From positions 1 to 64,000 of the forward strand of contig JAXLQU010000020.1 in the NCBI GenBank assembly GCA_046331425.1: DNA of 64,000 nt, given 5' to 3'. The stretch's first letter is position 1. Every line of letters begins with the position of its first letter. This DNA is from JANNUT01 sp046331425. Lineage in GTDB: Bacteria; Acidobacteriota; Polarisedimenticolia; J045. Below the pieces are notes generated by a model. That model was given only the letters and a program-made list of their open reading frames with translations, made no database searches and was not told the DNA's origin. The position numbers were made by a program, and so were the translations under genes. Of this stretch, positions 8,937-16,948 are shown in pieces.

Positions 8937-10526
8937 GTGTCTTCCAGTCTGTTCCAAGCGTACGTAACGGGTGAGGCTCGACGATTCTTCGGGCCTCATC
9001 CGTTTTCTGTCGACGAGCGCCGCGCAGCAGTCCGCCGAGCGGTGCGTCCACTCGAGGCAGCCGTCGCGAGTGGTCTCACGACCCAGAACGCGCGATACGC
9101 ATCGAGCGCCGCGCGCGAGGCACACCTCGATGCGCTCCGATCGGGCGCTGCTGCGGTCGTCACCGGACAACAAGTCGGACTGTTCCTCGGACCGCTCTAC
9201 ACCATCTACAAGGCGGCGACCGCCGTGCGTGTCGCGCAGTCGTTGTCGCAAGAGTCGGGGCAGCCCGTGGTTCCGATCTTCTGGCTGCAAACCGAAGATC
9301 ACGATCTGGTCGAGATCGCGAGTTGTGCTGTCTCCCATGGCCAGGCCGAGACGCTCACGCTCTCGCTGCCTGCCGACCCGCATCAGCGCGTTTCGATCGC
9401 GCATCACTCACTCCCTGCGTCGGTGATCGAGCAACTTTCCGTACTGCGCACGGCTCTCGCGCACTTGCCTCATGCCAACACTCACCTCGAGCGACTCGAG
9501 CGTCACTATCGAGCGGGCGTTGGATGGGCGGATGCGTTCGCGCACGTGCTTGCGGAACTGTTCGCAGACGACGGTCTGGTACTGATCGATCCGCGTGATC
9601 GCGCGTTCGGCGTAGCTGCGGCGCGGGTCCACCGAACAGCGCTGCGAAACGCCAGCCCAATCGCGGACGCCTTGGCGCAGCGTGTCTTGGAACTCGAGGC
9701 GGCCGGATACGAGGCTGCGATCGCTGTGCGCCCGAAAGCGCCACTCGCGTTCTTCCATCCGCTCGGCGCCACCGGAGCACGCTATCGACTCGAACCGGCC
9801 GCGGGCCGATTCGCCGAAGTCGGCGGCAACAGCGTGCACTCTCTCGAGGAACTGTGTGCGGCACTCGATGCCGACCCGCTGAGCTTCAGCACCAGCGCGC
9901 TGCTGAGACCGATCCTGCAGGACACGTTGCTTCCGACCGCCGCCTATGTCGGCGGCCCAGGCGAGGTTGCCTACTTCGCGCAGATGGCGCCGCTGTACGC
10001 TGCGTTCGATCTCGCCATGCCGCTGGTGGTTCCACGGGCGCGGTTTCGGGTTGTCGACGATCGCGCGCGCCGGCTGCTGGAACGCTGGAGACTCACGCCC
10101 GCCGATGCAGAACGATCGGAAGATGCATTGCTCGCGCACTGCCATGCGTTGTCGGGTAAGGCCGTCGCAACCGACTCGCTCGAGCAGGCGCTGCTCACGC
10201 CGTTTTGCACCGCACTCGAGCAACTCACGCCGCAACTCGTCAGCGCCGGTCCGGGGGTCGACGTGGCGATCGAGAAGACACGAGACAGGGTCAAGTCCGA
10301 CGTGTCCAAGTTGCTCGCCAAGTACCAGAAGGCCTCGATCCATCGCGATGCGGTGATGGTCGATGAAGTGCGCCGGCTGAGGCGACTTTTGTTTCCCGAG
10401 AACAGACCTCAAGAGCGCACCTACGGACTGGCGTCGTTCGCCGCACGATTCGGAGAGCGCGCCTTCATCGACAAAGTGCTTGCGAGCGTCGTGCCGTTCG
10501 ATGCTGCGATAAGGGATCTTGCATGA
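8937..10526 (+). CDS. bshC: putative cysteine ligase BshC (bacillithiol synthesis)
   Basis: The gene encodes 529 residues from a GTG start, close to the usual BshC length of about 530-540. The diagnostic segment 'TGQQVGLF' at 76-83, followed by 'GPLYTIYKAATAV', is the nucleotide-binding signature of this family. 'FWLQTEDHD' and 'AYVGGPGEVAYFAQ' are also conserved. BshC is thought to join cysteine to GlcN-malate in the last step of bacillithiol formation. It is the first bsh gene here, followed by bshB1 and bshA, so the whole pathway is in one transcript in reverse order of the reactions. Its stop codon overlaps a duplicated copy of the bshB1 start region. Confidence 0.95.
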   Translation: MSSSLFQAYVTGEARRFFGPHPFSVDERRAAVRRAVRPLEAAVASGLTTQNARYASSAAREAHLDALRSGAAAVVTGQQVGLFLGPLYTIYKAATAVRVAQSLSQESGQPVVPIFWLQTEDHDLVEIASCAVSHGQAETLTLSLPADPHQRVSIAHHSLPASVIEQLSVLRTALAHLPHANTHLERLERHYRAGVGWADAFAHVLAELFADDGLVLIDPRDRAFGVAAARVHRTALRNASPIADALAQRVLELEAAGYEAAIAVRPKAPLAFFHPLGATGARYRLEPAAGRFAEVGGNSVHSLEELCAALDADPLSFSTSALLRPILQDTLLPTAAYVGGPGEVAYFAQMAPLYAAFDLAMPLVVPRARFRVVDDRARRLLERWRLTPADAERSEDALLAHCHALSGKAVATDSLEQALLTPFCTALEQLTPQLVSAGPGVDVAIEKTRDRVKSDVSKLLAKYQKASIHRDAVMVDEVRRLRRLLFPENRPQERTYGLASFAARFGERAFIDKVLASVVPFDAAIRDLA

Positions 10527-10577
10527 GCGACTTCGGAGTCGGCATCACCGTGGGGCATCTTGCATGAGCGACTTCGG
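10516..10577 (+). repeat. 21-bp direct repeat at the bshC-bshB1 junction
   Basis: A 21-base sequence containing ATGAGCGACTTCGG occurs at 10516-10536 and again, identical, at 10557-10577, a 41-base offset. The first copy overlaps the bshC stop as ATGA and opens a 14-codon frame. That frame ends at the TGA of the second copy's ATGA, which is the real bshB1 start. The offset is not a multiple of three, so the first start cannot feed into bshB1. Confidence 0.9.
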
Positions 10578-11325
10578 TATCGACGTGCTTGCCTTTGGCG
10601 CTCACCCGGATGATGTCGAGCTGTTCTGCGGGGGCACGATGATTCGGCTCGCCGACCTCGGTCATAGCACCGGCATCGTCGATCTCACGCGTGGCGAGCG
10701 GGCCAGTCATGGAACGCCCGAGCAGCGGGCGATCGAAACCGCCAACGCCAGCCGTGTGCTCGGCCTGCGACATCGCGAGAACGTGGAACTTCCGGACACC
10801 GGCCTCGACCCCGCGTCACGGCCGCAACTCACCAAGGTGGTCGAGGTGTTGCGACGGCTGCGACCCGAGATCGTGCTCGTGCCGTGGACCGAGGAACGAC
10901 ACCCCGATCACGCCGCCGCAGGCGAGTTGCTGCTACGCGCCGTGTACTACAGCGGTGTGCGTCAGTTCGAGTGCAGTCCGCCAGCCGATCGATTCGTGCC
11001 GCGACAGCTTCTGCACTACCCGATGCGTTATCGCATCGCCCCCAGTTTCATCATCGACACCTCAGATGCCGCCGAGCGAAAGCTGCAGGCGATCGCCTGC
11101 TACATCAGCCAGATCACTCGCCAACCGGGCGATGATCCAACGCTCATCAGCTCGCACCGCGCCATGGCGGCGATCGAGGCGCGCGATCGCTACTACGGCA
11201 GCATGATCGGCGTCGCTCAGGGGGAACCGCTGCGCACCGTCGCAACGCCAGGGTTGGTCGATCTGGTGAAGCAGTTCCGCGACAACCCATTCTCCGACGC
11301 GCACGCCTTCGAGCCACTGCGGTGA
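10564..11325 (+). CDS. bshB1: bacillithiol biosynthesis deacetylase BshB1
   Basis: I start this 253-residue protein at the second ATGAGC (10564), which begins directly with the family's N-terminal beta strand. The zinc site of LmbE/PIG-L deacetylases is present: 'AHPDD' at 13-17 and 'HPDH' at 113-116. 'MRYRIAPSFIIDTSD' and the downstream 'YYGSMIGV' motif are typical of BshB1 rather than generic LmbE proteins. It removes the acetyl group from GlcNAc-malate to give GlcN-malate. It overlaps bshA by four bases (GTGA), so the two are translationally coupled. Confidence 0.93.
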   Translation: MSDFGIDVLAFGAHPDDVELFCGGTMIRLADLGHSTGIVDLTRGERASHGTPEQRAIETANASRVLGLRHRENVELPDTGLDPASRPQLTKVVEVLRRLRPEIVLVPWTEERHPDHAAAGELLLRAVYYSGVRQFECSPPADRFVPRQLLHYPMRYRIAPSFIIDTSDAAERKLQAIACYISQITRQPGDDPTLISSHRAMAAIEARDRYYGSMIGVAQGEPLRTVATPGLVDLVKQFRDNPFSDAHAFEPLR

Positions 11326-12500
11326 GCCGACCGCTCTCGATCGGCATCGTCTGTTTCCCGACTTTGGGGGGCAGTGGAGTCGTCGCCTCCGAGTTGGCCG
11401 CAGGACTTGCGCAGCGCGGACACGCGATTCACCTCATTGCGAGCGCGCATCCGATTCGCGAGTTCGCGCCCTCGTCCAAGGAAACGTTCCACGAAGTGCA
11501 AGTGCCAACCTATCCATTGTTGGAACACGCGCCGTACGCGCTGGCAGTTGCCTCCAAGATCGTCGACGTCGCGCAAGCTCACGGGCTCGACCTGCTGCAA
11601 GTGCATTACGCGGTGCCGCATGCCGCCAGCGCGCTGCTTGCACGGCAGGTGCTTGGCCGTGCGGCCCCAGCGCTGGTCACGTCGTTGCATGGCACCGATG
11701 TCACCAAGGTCGGCGCTCATCCCGCCTATCGTGCGGTCACGGCGTTCGCTGTCGCCGGCTCCGATGGAATTACGGTTCCCTCCGACTTTCTGCGTCGCGA
11801 GGCGCGCGCGCAACTTGGGATCGCGGACACACACGCCATCGATGTGCTGCCCAACTTCGTCGACACCGATCACTTCGTACCGGCCGCCATCCGCGATCGC
11901 TCGCAACTCGCCTCGCTGTTTGCGCCCGGCGCGCACGCGAGCAACGGCCCGTACCTCATGCATGTCTCCAACTTTCGCGAGGTCAAGCGCGTCGGCGATT
12001 TGATGGAAGTTCTCGTGCGCGTTCGGCGCCACCTGCCGGCACGACTCGTGTTGGTCGGCGACGGGCCGACGCGCGAGCTTTCAGTGAGTCGCGCCAACGC
12101 ACTGGGTGTTACCGATGCCGTACGATTCCTCGGCCGACGCGCCGAATTCGTGCAATTGCTCCAACATGCCGACGGCTTCTTGCTCCCCAGCGAGTCGGAG
12201 AGCTTTGGAGTGGCTGCACTCGAAGCACTCAGCACCGGCGTTCCGGTCTTTGCGTACCACGTGGGCGGGTTGCCAGACGTGGTTGTCGATGGTGTCGGCT
12301 GTCTCGTCACCCCCTTCGATCTCGACGCCTTGGCGCAGGCGGTGATCGACGTCCTTATCAACCCTGAGCGACACGCTGCGATGGGCCGGGCCGCACGCGC
12401 ACACGCTGTCGCCACATTCGGCGAGCAGCCGGCACTCGATCGATACGAACACTACTTCCGGCAGGTGATCGCCCGCCGTCAGACCGAGACGACATCATGA
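11322..12500 (+). CDS. bshA: N-acetyl-alpha-D-glucosaminyl L-malate synthase BshA
   Basis: This is a 392-residue GT4 glycosyltransferase with a GTG start overlapping the bshB1 stop. The N-terminal 'CFPTLGGSGVVASELA' is the BshA acceptor-domain signature, and 'SLHGTDVTKVG' and 'VPSDFLRREA' follow. In the C-terminal Rossmann domain, 'HVSNFREVKRV' and 'LPSESESFGVAALEALS' form the UDP-sugar site with the GT4 E-x7-E motif. It transfers GlcNAc from UDP-GlcNAc to L-malate, the first step of bacillithiol synthesis. It overlaps the next gene by four bases (ATGA). Confidence 0.95.
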   Translation: MSRPLSIGIVCFPTLGGSGVVASELAAGLAQRGHAIHLIASAHPIREFAPSSKETFHEVQVPTYPLLEHAPYALAVASKIVDVAQAHGLDLLQVHYAVPHAASALLARQVLGRAAPALVTSLHGTDVTKVGAHPAYRAVTAFAVAGSDGITVPSDFLRREARAQLGIADTHAIDVLPNFVDTDHFVPAAIRDRSQLASLFAPGAHASNGPYLMHVSNFREVKRVGDLMEVLVRVRRHLPARLVLVGDGPTRELSVSRANALGVTDAVRFLGRRAEFVQLLQHADGFLLPSESESFGVAALEALSTGVPVFAYHVGGLPDVVVDGVGCLVTPFDLDALAQAVIDVLINPERHAAMGRAARAHAVATFGEQPALDRYEHYFRQVIARRQTETTS

Positions 12501-14962
12501 AGAGATTTGCCCTTGCCTTTGCAATCATGAGCGCAGCCGCCACCGGCGCGGTGGCGTTGGAGTCCGGCATGAATGCAGGAGCCTTGGCGCACGAGCTCGA
12601 TCGTGTCGCAAACACCACCCGCGTGTTGTACGTCGCCGCGCATCCCGACGACGAGAACACACGACTGCTTGGGTATCTCGCCAACAACCGCCACATGCTG
12701 GCTGCGTATCTTTCGATGACGCGTGGCGGTGGCGGGCAAAACCTGATCGGTTCGGAGCAAGGTGTTCTGCTCGACGTGATTCGCAACGAGGAACTGCTCG
12801 CGGCGCGGCGTATCGACGGCGCGGTGCAGCGCTTCACGCGGATGCGCGACTTCGGCTATTCCAAGTCGGCCGCCGAGACCTTGGCGATTTGGAATCATGA
12901 CGAAGCGCTGGCCGACGTGGTCTGGGCGATTCGCTCGTTTCAACCCGACATCGTGATCGCCCGCTTCGATGAAGATCCGCCCAATCACGGGCACCACACG
13001 GCATCGGCGATTCTTGCGCGCGAAGCGTTTACCGCCGCCGCGGACCCCAAGCGATTTCCCGAGCAACTCAAAAGCGGCGTGATACCTTGGCAAGCCGCTC
13101 GGCTGCTGCGCAACATTTCGTCGTGGAGCGATGAACCGCCGCCACCCGAAGCGATCGCCTTGCAGGTCGGCGACTACGACGTGCGACTCGGTGTCAGCTA
13201 CGGCGAGTTGGCGGCCCAATCGCGCAGTCAACACAAGAGCCAAGGCTTCGGTGTTTCAGGGTCGCGCTCCCCTTCTGTGGAACGTTTCCTATGGTTGGCC
13301 GGCACGAAGCCACAATCCGACATTTTTGAAGGGCTGGACTCCACCTGGGGTCGCTTCGGCGCGCCGGCCGCAGCGCTCGAGAAGGCACTCGACGAGGCGC
13401 GCGCAACGCTCGAGCGCGATCGTCCCGAGCGCGCCCTCCCGGCTCTGCTCGCCGCGCATCGCGCCTTCGACCCGCTGCCCGACGAACCTCGTGTGCGTGA
13501 CGCCAAGCAGCGTCTCGATCGCCTGATTTGTGTTGCCGCCGGTGTGTTCGCACGCGCGACAGCCGAGAAGCCGGTTGCTGTTCCTGGCAGCGACGTGAAG
13601 CTGAGCATCGAGGTGGTGATGCGTCAGCCCGCGTCGATCACTTTGCAACGGCTGCTGCTGCCACAAGGGCCGGCGATCGATGTTGGCGCCGCGCTGGTGC
13701 CCGGCACGCCAAAGGTGCTCGAACAAAGGCTCACCATTCCAGGCGATGCCGCCATCACCACTCCGTTCTGGTTGGCGTCGACACCGCAAGCGGGGCACTA
13801 CGTCGTCGCCAACCAACGACTGGTCGCCGAGCCAAGCACGCCGCCGGCCGTCGCCGTTGAACTTCAGTTCACGATCGGCGATCGACAGATCGTGCTGCAC
13901 GAGCCGGTGCTTCATTCGTGGACAGACCCAGTGCAAGGCGAGCGGTTGAGACCGTTGATGATCGTGCCGCCCGCCACCGTGACACCGACGCGCGAGGCCG
14001 TGATGTTCCCCAACGGAAGAAGCACGACGGTATCGCTACGCGTGCGCACCGGGCGCGACGATCTGAAGGGTGACTTGAGCTTGCCGATGCCGGCAGGCTG
14101 GAAAGTCGAGCCGGCATCACAGCCGGTAACGTTGGCGAAGGTTGGCGACGAAGCGACGCTCGAGTTCACCGTCACGCCGCCTGCCGACGCCAAGGCGGTC
14201 GCCGCTACGCCGGTCTTCACGAGCGACGGCCGCAACTGGTCGTATCGCGAAGACCGCATCGACTACCCGCACATCCCGTTTCAGCTCGTGCTTCAACCCG
14301 CCGCGCTGAGACTCGTTCCCCTCGCGCTGAACCTCCCCAAGGGGACCATCGGCTACATTCGCGGTTCGGGCGATAGCGTCGCCGACGATCTCGCGCACGT
14401 CGGCTTGCATGTCGAGATGCTCGACGACGAGGCGCTGCGAAGCGGCGATCTCGGTCGCTTTGCCGCGATCGTTGTCGGCATTCGCGCCTACAACACGCGC
14501 GACGTCGTGCGCGCTGCGCATGCGCGCCTGATGAAGTATGTCGAGGCCGGTGGCACGGTCGTGGTGCAGTACAACACGAACAATCGGCTTTCCTCGTTGG
14601 ACGGATCACTCGGTCCGTTTCCGCTCGAGATCGGGCGCGATCGCGTCACCGACGAGAAGGCGATCATGACCACCTTGATACCCGATCACCCTGTGTTGAA
14701 CAGGCCCAACAAGATCTCCACCGCCGACTTCGAGGGCTGGGTTCAAGAGCGCGGCATCTACTTCGCCCTCAAGTGGGATCCGCGCTACAAGCCGCTGTTC
14801 TCGGCAGCCGATCCCGACGAGAAGCCGACGCAGGGAAGCACGCTGATCGCGGAGTACGGCAAGGGGCGATACGTCTACACGGGGCTGGCGTTCTTCCGGC
14901 AGTTGCCTGCCGGCGTGCCCGGTGCCTATCGCCTGTTCGTCAACTTGATTGCCGGACAATAG
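12497..14962 (+). CDS. large exported PIG-L family deacetylase
   Basis: This 821-residue protein has a signal peptide (about 1-20). Residues 35-260 form a PIG-L/LmbE deacetylase domain with the zinc motif 'AHPDDE' at 48-53 and a later 'HGHHTASA' that supplies the last ligand. The remaining 550 residues are not catalytic PIG-L sequence. They include Ig-like beta regions ('KVGDEATLEFTV') and a C-terminal alpha/beta region ('GFAAIVVGIRAYNTRD'-like, 'GGTVVVQYNTNN') resembling a glutamine-amidotransferase-like fold. This architecture is common in Bacteroidota and Acidobacteriota, next to sodium/solute symporters. The substrate is unknown, probably an N-acetyl sugar. It is the fourth gene of the bsh transcript, with a 4-nt overlap. 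Confidence 0.85.
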   Translation: MKRFALAFAIMSAAATGAVALESGMNAGALAHELDRVANTTRVLYVAAHPDDENTRLLGYLANNRHMLAAYLSMTRGGGGQNLIGSEQGVLLDVIRNEELLAARRIDGAVQRFTRMRDFGYSKSAAETLAIWNHDEALADVVWAIRSFQPDIVIARFDEDPPNHGHHTASAILAREAFTAAADPKRFPEQLKSGVIPWQAARLLRNISSWSDEPPPPEAIALQVGDYDVRLGVSYGELAAQSRSQHKSQGFGVSGSRSPSVERFLWLAGTKPQSDIFEGLDSTWGRFGAPAAALEKALDEARATLERDRPERALPALLAAHRAFDPLPDEPRVRDAKQRLDRLICVAAGVFARATAEKPVAVPGSDVKLSIEVVMRQPASITLQRLLLPQGPAIDVGAALVPGTPKVLEQRLTIPGDAAITTPFWLASTPQAGHYVVANQRLVAEPSTPPAVAVELQFTIGDRQIVLHEPVLHSWTDPVQGERLRPLMIVPPATVTPTREAVMFPNGRSTTVSLRVRTGRDDLKGDLSLPMPAGWKVEPASQPVTLAKVGDEATLEFTVTPPADAKAVAATPVFTSDGRNWSYREDRIDYPHIPFQLVLQPAALRLVPLALNLPKGTIGYIRGSGDSVADDLAHVGLHVEMLDDEALRSGDLGRFAAIVVGIRAYNTRDVVRAAHARLMKYVEAGGTVVVQYNTNNRLSSLDGSLGPFPLEIGRDRVTDEKAIMTTLIPDHPVLNRPNKISTADFEGWVQERGIYFALKWDPRYKPLFSAADPDEKPTQGSTLIAEYGKGRYVYTGLAFFRQLPAGVPGAYRLFVNLIAGQ

Positions 14963-14965
14963 CTC

Positions 14966-15109
14966 GTGGACGTACGACAACAGGCAATCCCAGCAACGGA
15001 AGAGCCGCCACCGGTGGTGAAACACTGGCGCACTGTCTATCTGCTGGTCGTCGCCGAACTCGCGCTGTTGGTGTTGCTGTTTTGTCTGCTGAAGCAGTGG
15101 GCGTCGTGA
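14966..15109 (+). CDS. 47-residue single-helix membrane protein
   Basis: A GTG start only three bases after the PIG-L stop opens a 47-residue frame. Its stop overlaps the symporter GTG start in the same GTGA arrangement used elsewhere in this operon. The protein has a polar, proline-rich N-terminus ('IPATEEPPPVV'), then one strongly hydrophobic helix ('VYLLVVAELALLVLLFCLL') and a short 'KQWAS' tail. Small helices before SSS-family permeases are known elsewhere (for example DUF485 or DUF997 partners). This one is shorter and I recognise no family. A role as accessory subunit of the symporter is inferred from coupling and topology. Confidence 0.7.
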   Translation: MDVRQQAIPATEEPPPVVKHWRTVYLLVVAELALLVLLFCLLKQWAS

Positions 15110-16794
15110 CCGCTCTCGACTGGTTCGTGCTGATCGGCACGTTGGCCTTCATTGCGATCTACGGAGCTTGGAAGTCGCGCGATGTGCGCACTGTCGACGA
15201 CTACATGCGCGGCGGCAACACGCTCCACTGGCCGACCATCGGCCTGAGCATCATGGCGACGCAGGCCAGCGCCATCACGTTCCTCTCGACGCCCGGTCAA
15301 GCCTACGAAGACGGCATGCGCTTCGTGCAGTTCTACTTCGGGCTGCCGCTGGCGATGATCGTGATTGCTGCCGTGTTTGTGCCGATCTATCACCGGCTGA
15401 AGGTCTACACCGCATACGAGTACCTCGAGCATCGCTTCGATCATCGGGTGCGCTACCTGGGAGCGGTGCTGTTTTTGATCCAGCGCGGCCTTGCGGCCGG
15501 AATCACGATCTATGCGCCGTCGATCATTCTCAGCACTCTGATGGGCTGGCCGTTGCATCTGACCAACGTCGCAATGGGGTTGTTCGTGGTCGCCTACACC
15601 GTTTCAGGCGGCACCCGCGCGGTGAGTCACACGCAGAAGCAACAGATGATCGTGATGCTCGGCGGGATGGCGCTTGCCGGTGTGGTGATTGCGTACAACC
15701 TGCCCGAGTCGGTGTCGTTGCCGAGCGCCGTGAAACTCGCCGGCGCACTCGGTCGCATGAATGTGGTCAGCTTCGACTTGGATTTCAGCAATCGGTACAA
15801 CTTCTGGTCCGGTATCACCGGCGGGTTCTTTCTGGCGTTGGCCTACTTCGGCACCGACCAATCGCAGGTGCAGCGGTACCTCGCCGGGCGATCGGTAGGC
15901 GAGATCCGTTTGGGCCTGCTCTTCAACGGTCTGTTCAAGATCCCGATGCAGTTCGGCATCCTGTTCATCGGCGTGCTGGTCTTCGTGTTCTACCTGTTCA
16001 ACGCGCCGCCGCTGTTCTTCAACAAACCCACGCTCGATCTCGTCGCACAGACGACGCACGCGGCCGAGCTCCAGTCGCTGGAGCAACGATTCGGCGAGGC
16101 GTTCACCCTGCAGAAGGATGCGGCGAGCGCGTATGTAGCGACGCTGCGGTCGGGTCAGGGCGAGGACGCCGCAAAGTTGGCGCTACAAGATGCGTTCAAG
16201 CAGACCCAGGCATTGAGGCAGGAGGCAAAGGCGCTCGTCGCCGACGCGCTTCCGGGCAAAGAGACCAAGGACACCGACTACGTCTTCATCTCGTTCGTCC
16301 TGAAATACCTGCCGCACGGCTTGGTTGGACTGTTGATCGCGGTGATCCTGTGTGCCGCGATGAGTTCAACGTCGAGCGAACTGGCTGCACTCGGGTCGAC
16401 CAGCATGATCGACTTGTACAAGCGGCTTGGCTCTGGCTCAGCCGCGACGGTCGAGACCTCCGCATCGGATCTTCGAATCTCCAAGCTGTTCACGGTGCTG
16501 TGGGGATTTGCGGCTGTCGCATTCGCCACGTTCGCCTCGCTTGTCGACAACTTGATTCAAGCGGTGAACATCTTGGGTTCGATTTTCTACGGAACGCTTC
16601 TAGGGCTGTTTGTGGTGGCCTTCTTCTTGCGTCGCGTGACGGCCACACCGGTACTGGTTGCAGCGCTGATCGCGCAAGCTGCGGTGATCGTGCTGTTCTT
16701 CAGCTCCGACCTCGGATTTTTGTGGTTCAACGTGGTCGGCTGCGGAATCGTCGTGGTGCTGTCGTCAGTCTTCGAGGCAATGCGGCGGAGGTGA
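15106..16794 (+). CDS. sodium/solute symporter (SSS family)
   Basis: With the coupled GTG start at 15106 the protein has 562 residues, normal for the SSS family. It opens directly with transmembrane helix 1 ('LDWFVLIGTLAFIAIYG'). SSS landmarks include 'YMRGGNTLHWPTIGLSIMA', 'ASAITFLSTPGQAYEDG' and 'FGTDQSQVQRYLAGRS'. A cytoplasmic or loop insertion rich in Ala/Gln/Lys lies at about residues 305-375. The frame is open for another 330 bases upstream, but that part overlaps the PIG-L and 47-residue genes and is not real. Substrate cannot be read from sequence. Coupling to a deacetylase suggests uptake of a released sugar or amino acid. Confidence 0.88.
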   Translation: MTALDWFVLIGTLAFIAIYGAWKSRDVRTVDDYMRGGNTLHWPTIGLSIMATQASAITFLSTPGQAYEDGMRFVQFYFGLPLAMIVIAAVFVPIYHRLKVYTAYEYLEHRFDHRVRYLGAVLFLIQRGLAAGITIYAPSIILSTLMGWPLHLTNVAMGLFVVAYTVSGGTRAVSHTQKQQMIVMLGGMALAGVVIAYNLPESVSLPSAVKLAGALGRMNVVSFDLDFSNRYNFWSGITGGFFLALAYFGTDQSQVQRYLAGRSVGEIRLGLLFNGLFKIPMQFGILFIGVLVFVFYLFNAPPLFFNKPTLDLVAQTTHAAELQSLEQRFGEAFTLQKDAASAYVATLRSGQGEDAAKLALQDAFKQTQALRQEAKALVADALPGKETKDTDYVFISFVLKYLPHGLVGLLIAVILCAAMSSTSSELAALGSTSMIDLYKRLGSGSAATVETSASDLRISKLFTVLWGFAAVAFATFASLVDNLIQAVNILGSIFYGTLLGLFVVAFFLRRVTATPVLVAALIAQAAVIVLFFSSDLGFLWFNVVGCGIVVVLSSVFEAMRRR

Positions 16795-16948
16795 GCCGCG
16801 AGCGTTGCAGTGGTCACGATCGACCTCGGTGTGCTGCACTCGTCAACTGCTCGGCGATCACTGTCTCCGCAACCAGCGATCAGAGGTGCACGACTCTGCA
16901 CTCGGAGCGCACTCTGGATCGTTCTTCGCTAGCTTCAGTTCAACCGAG

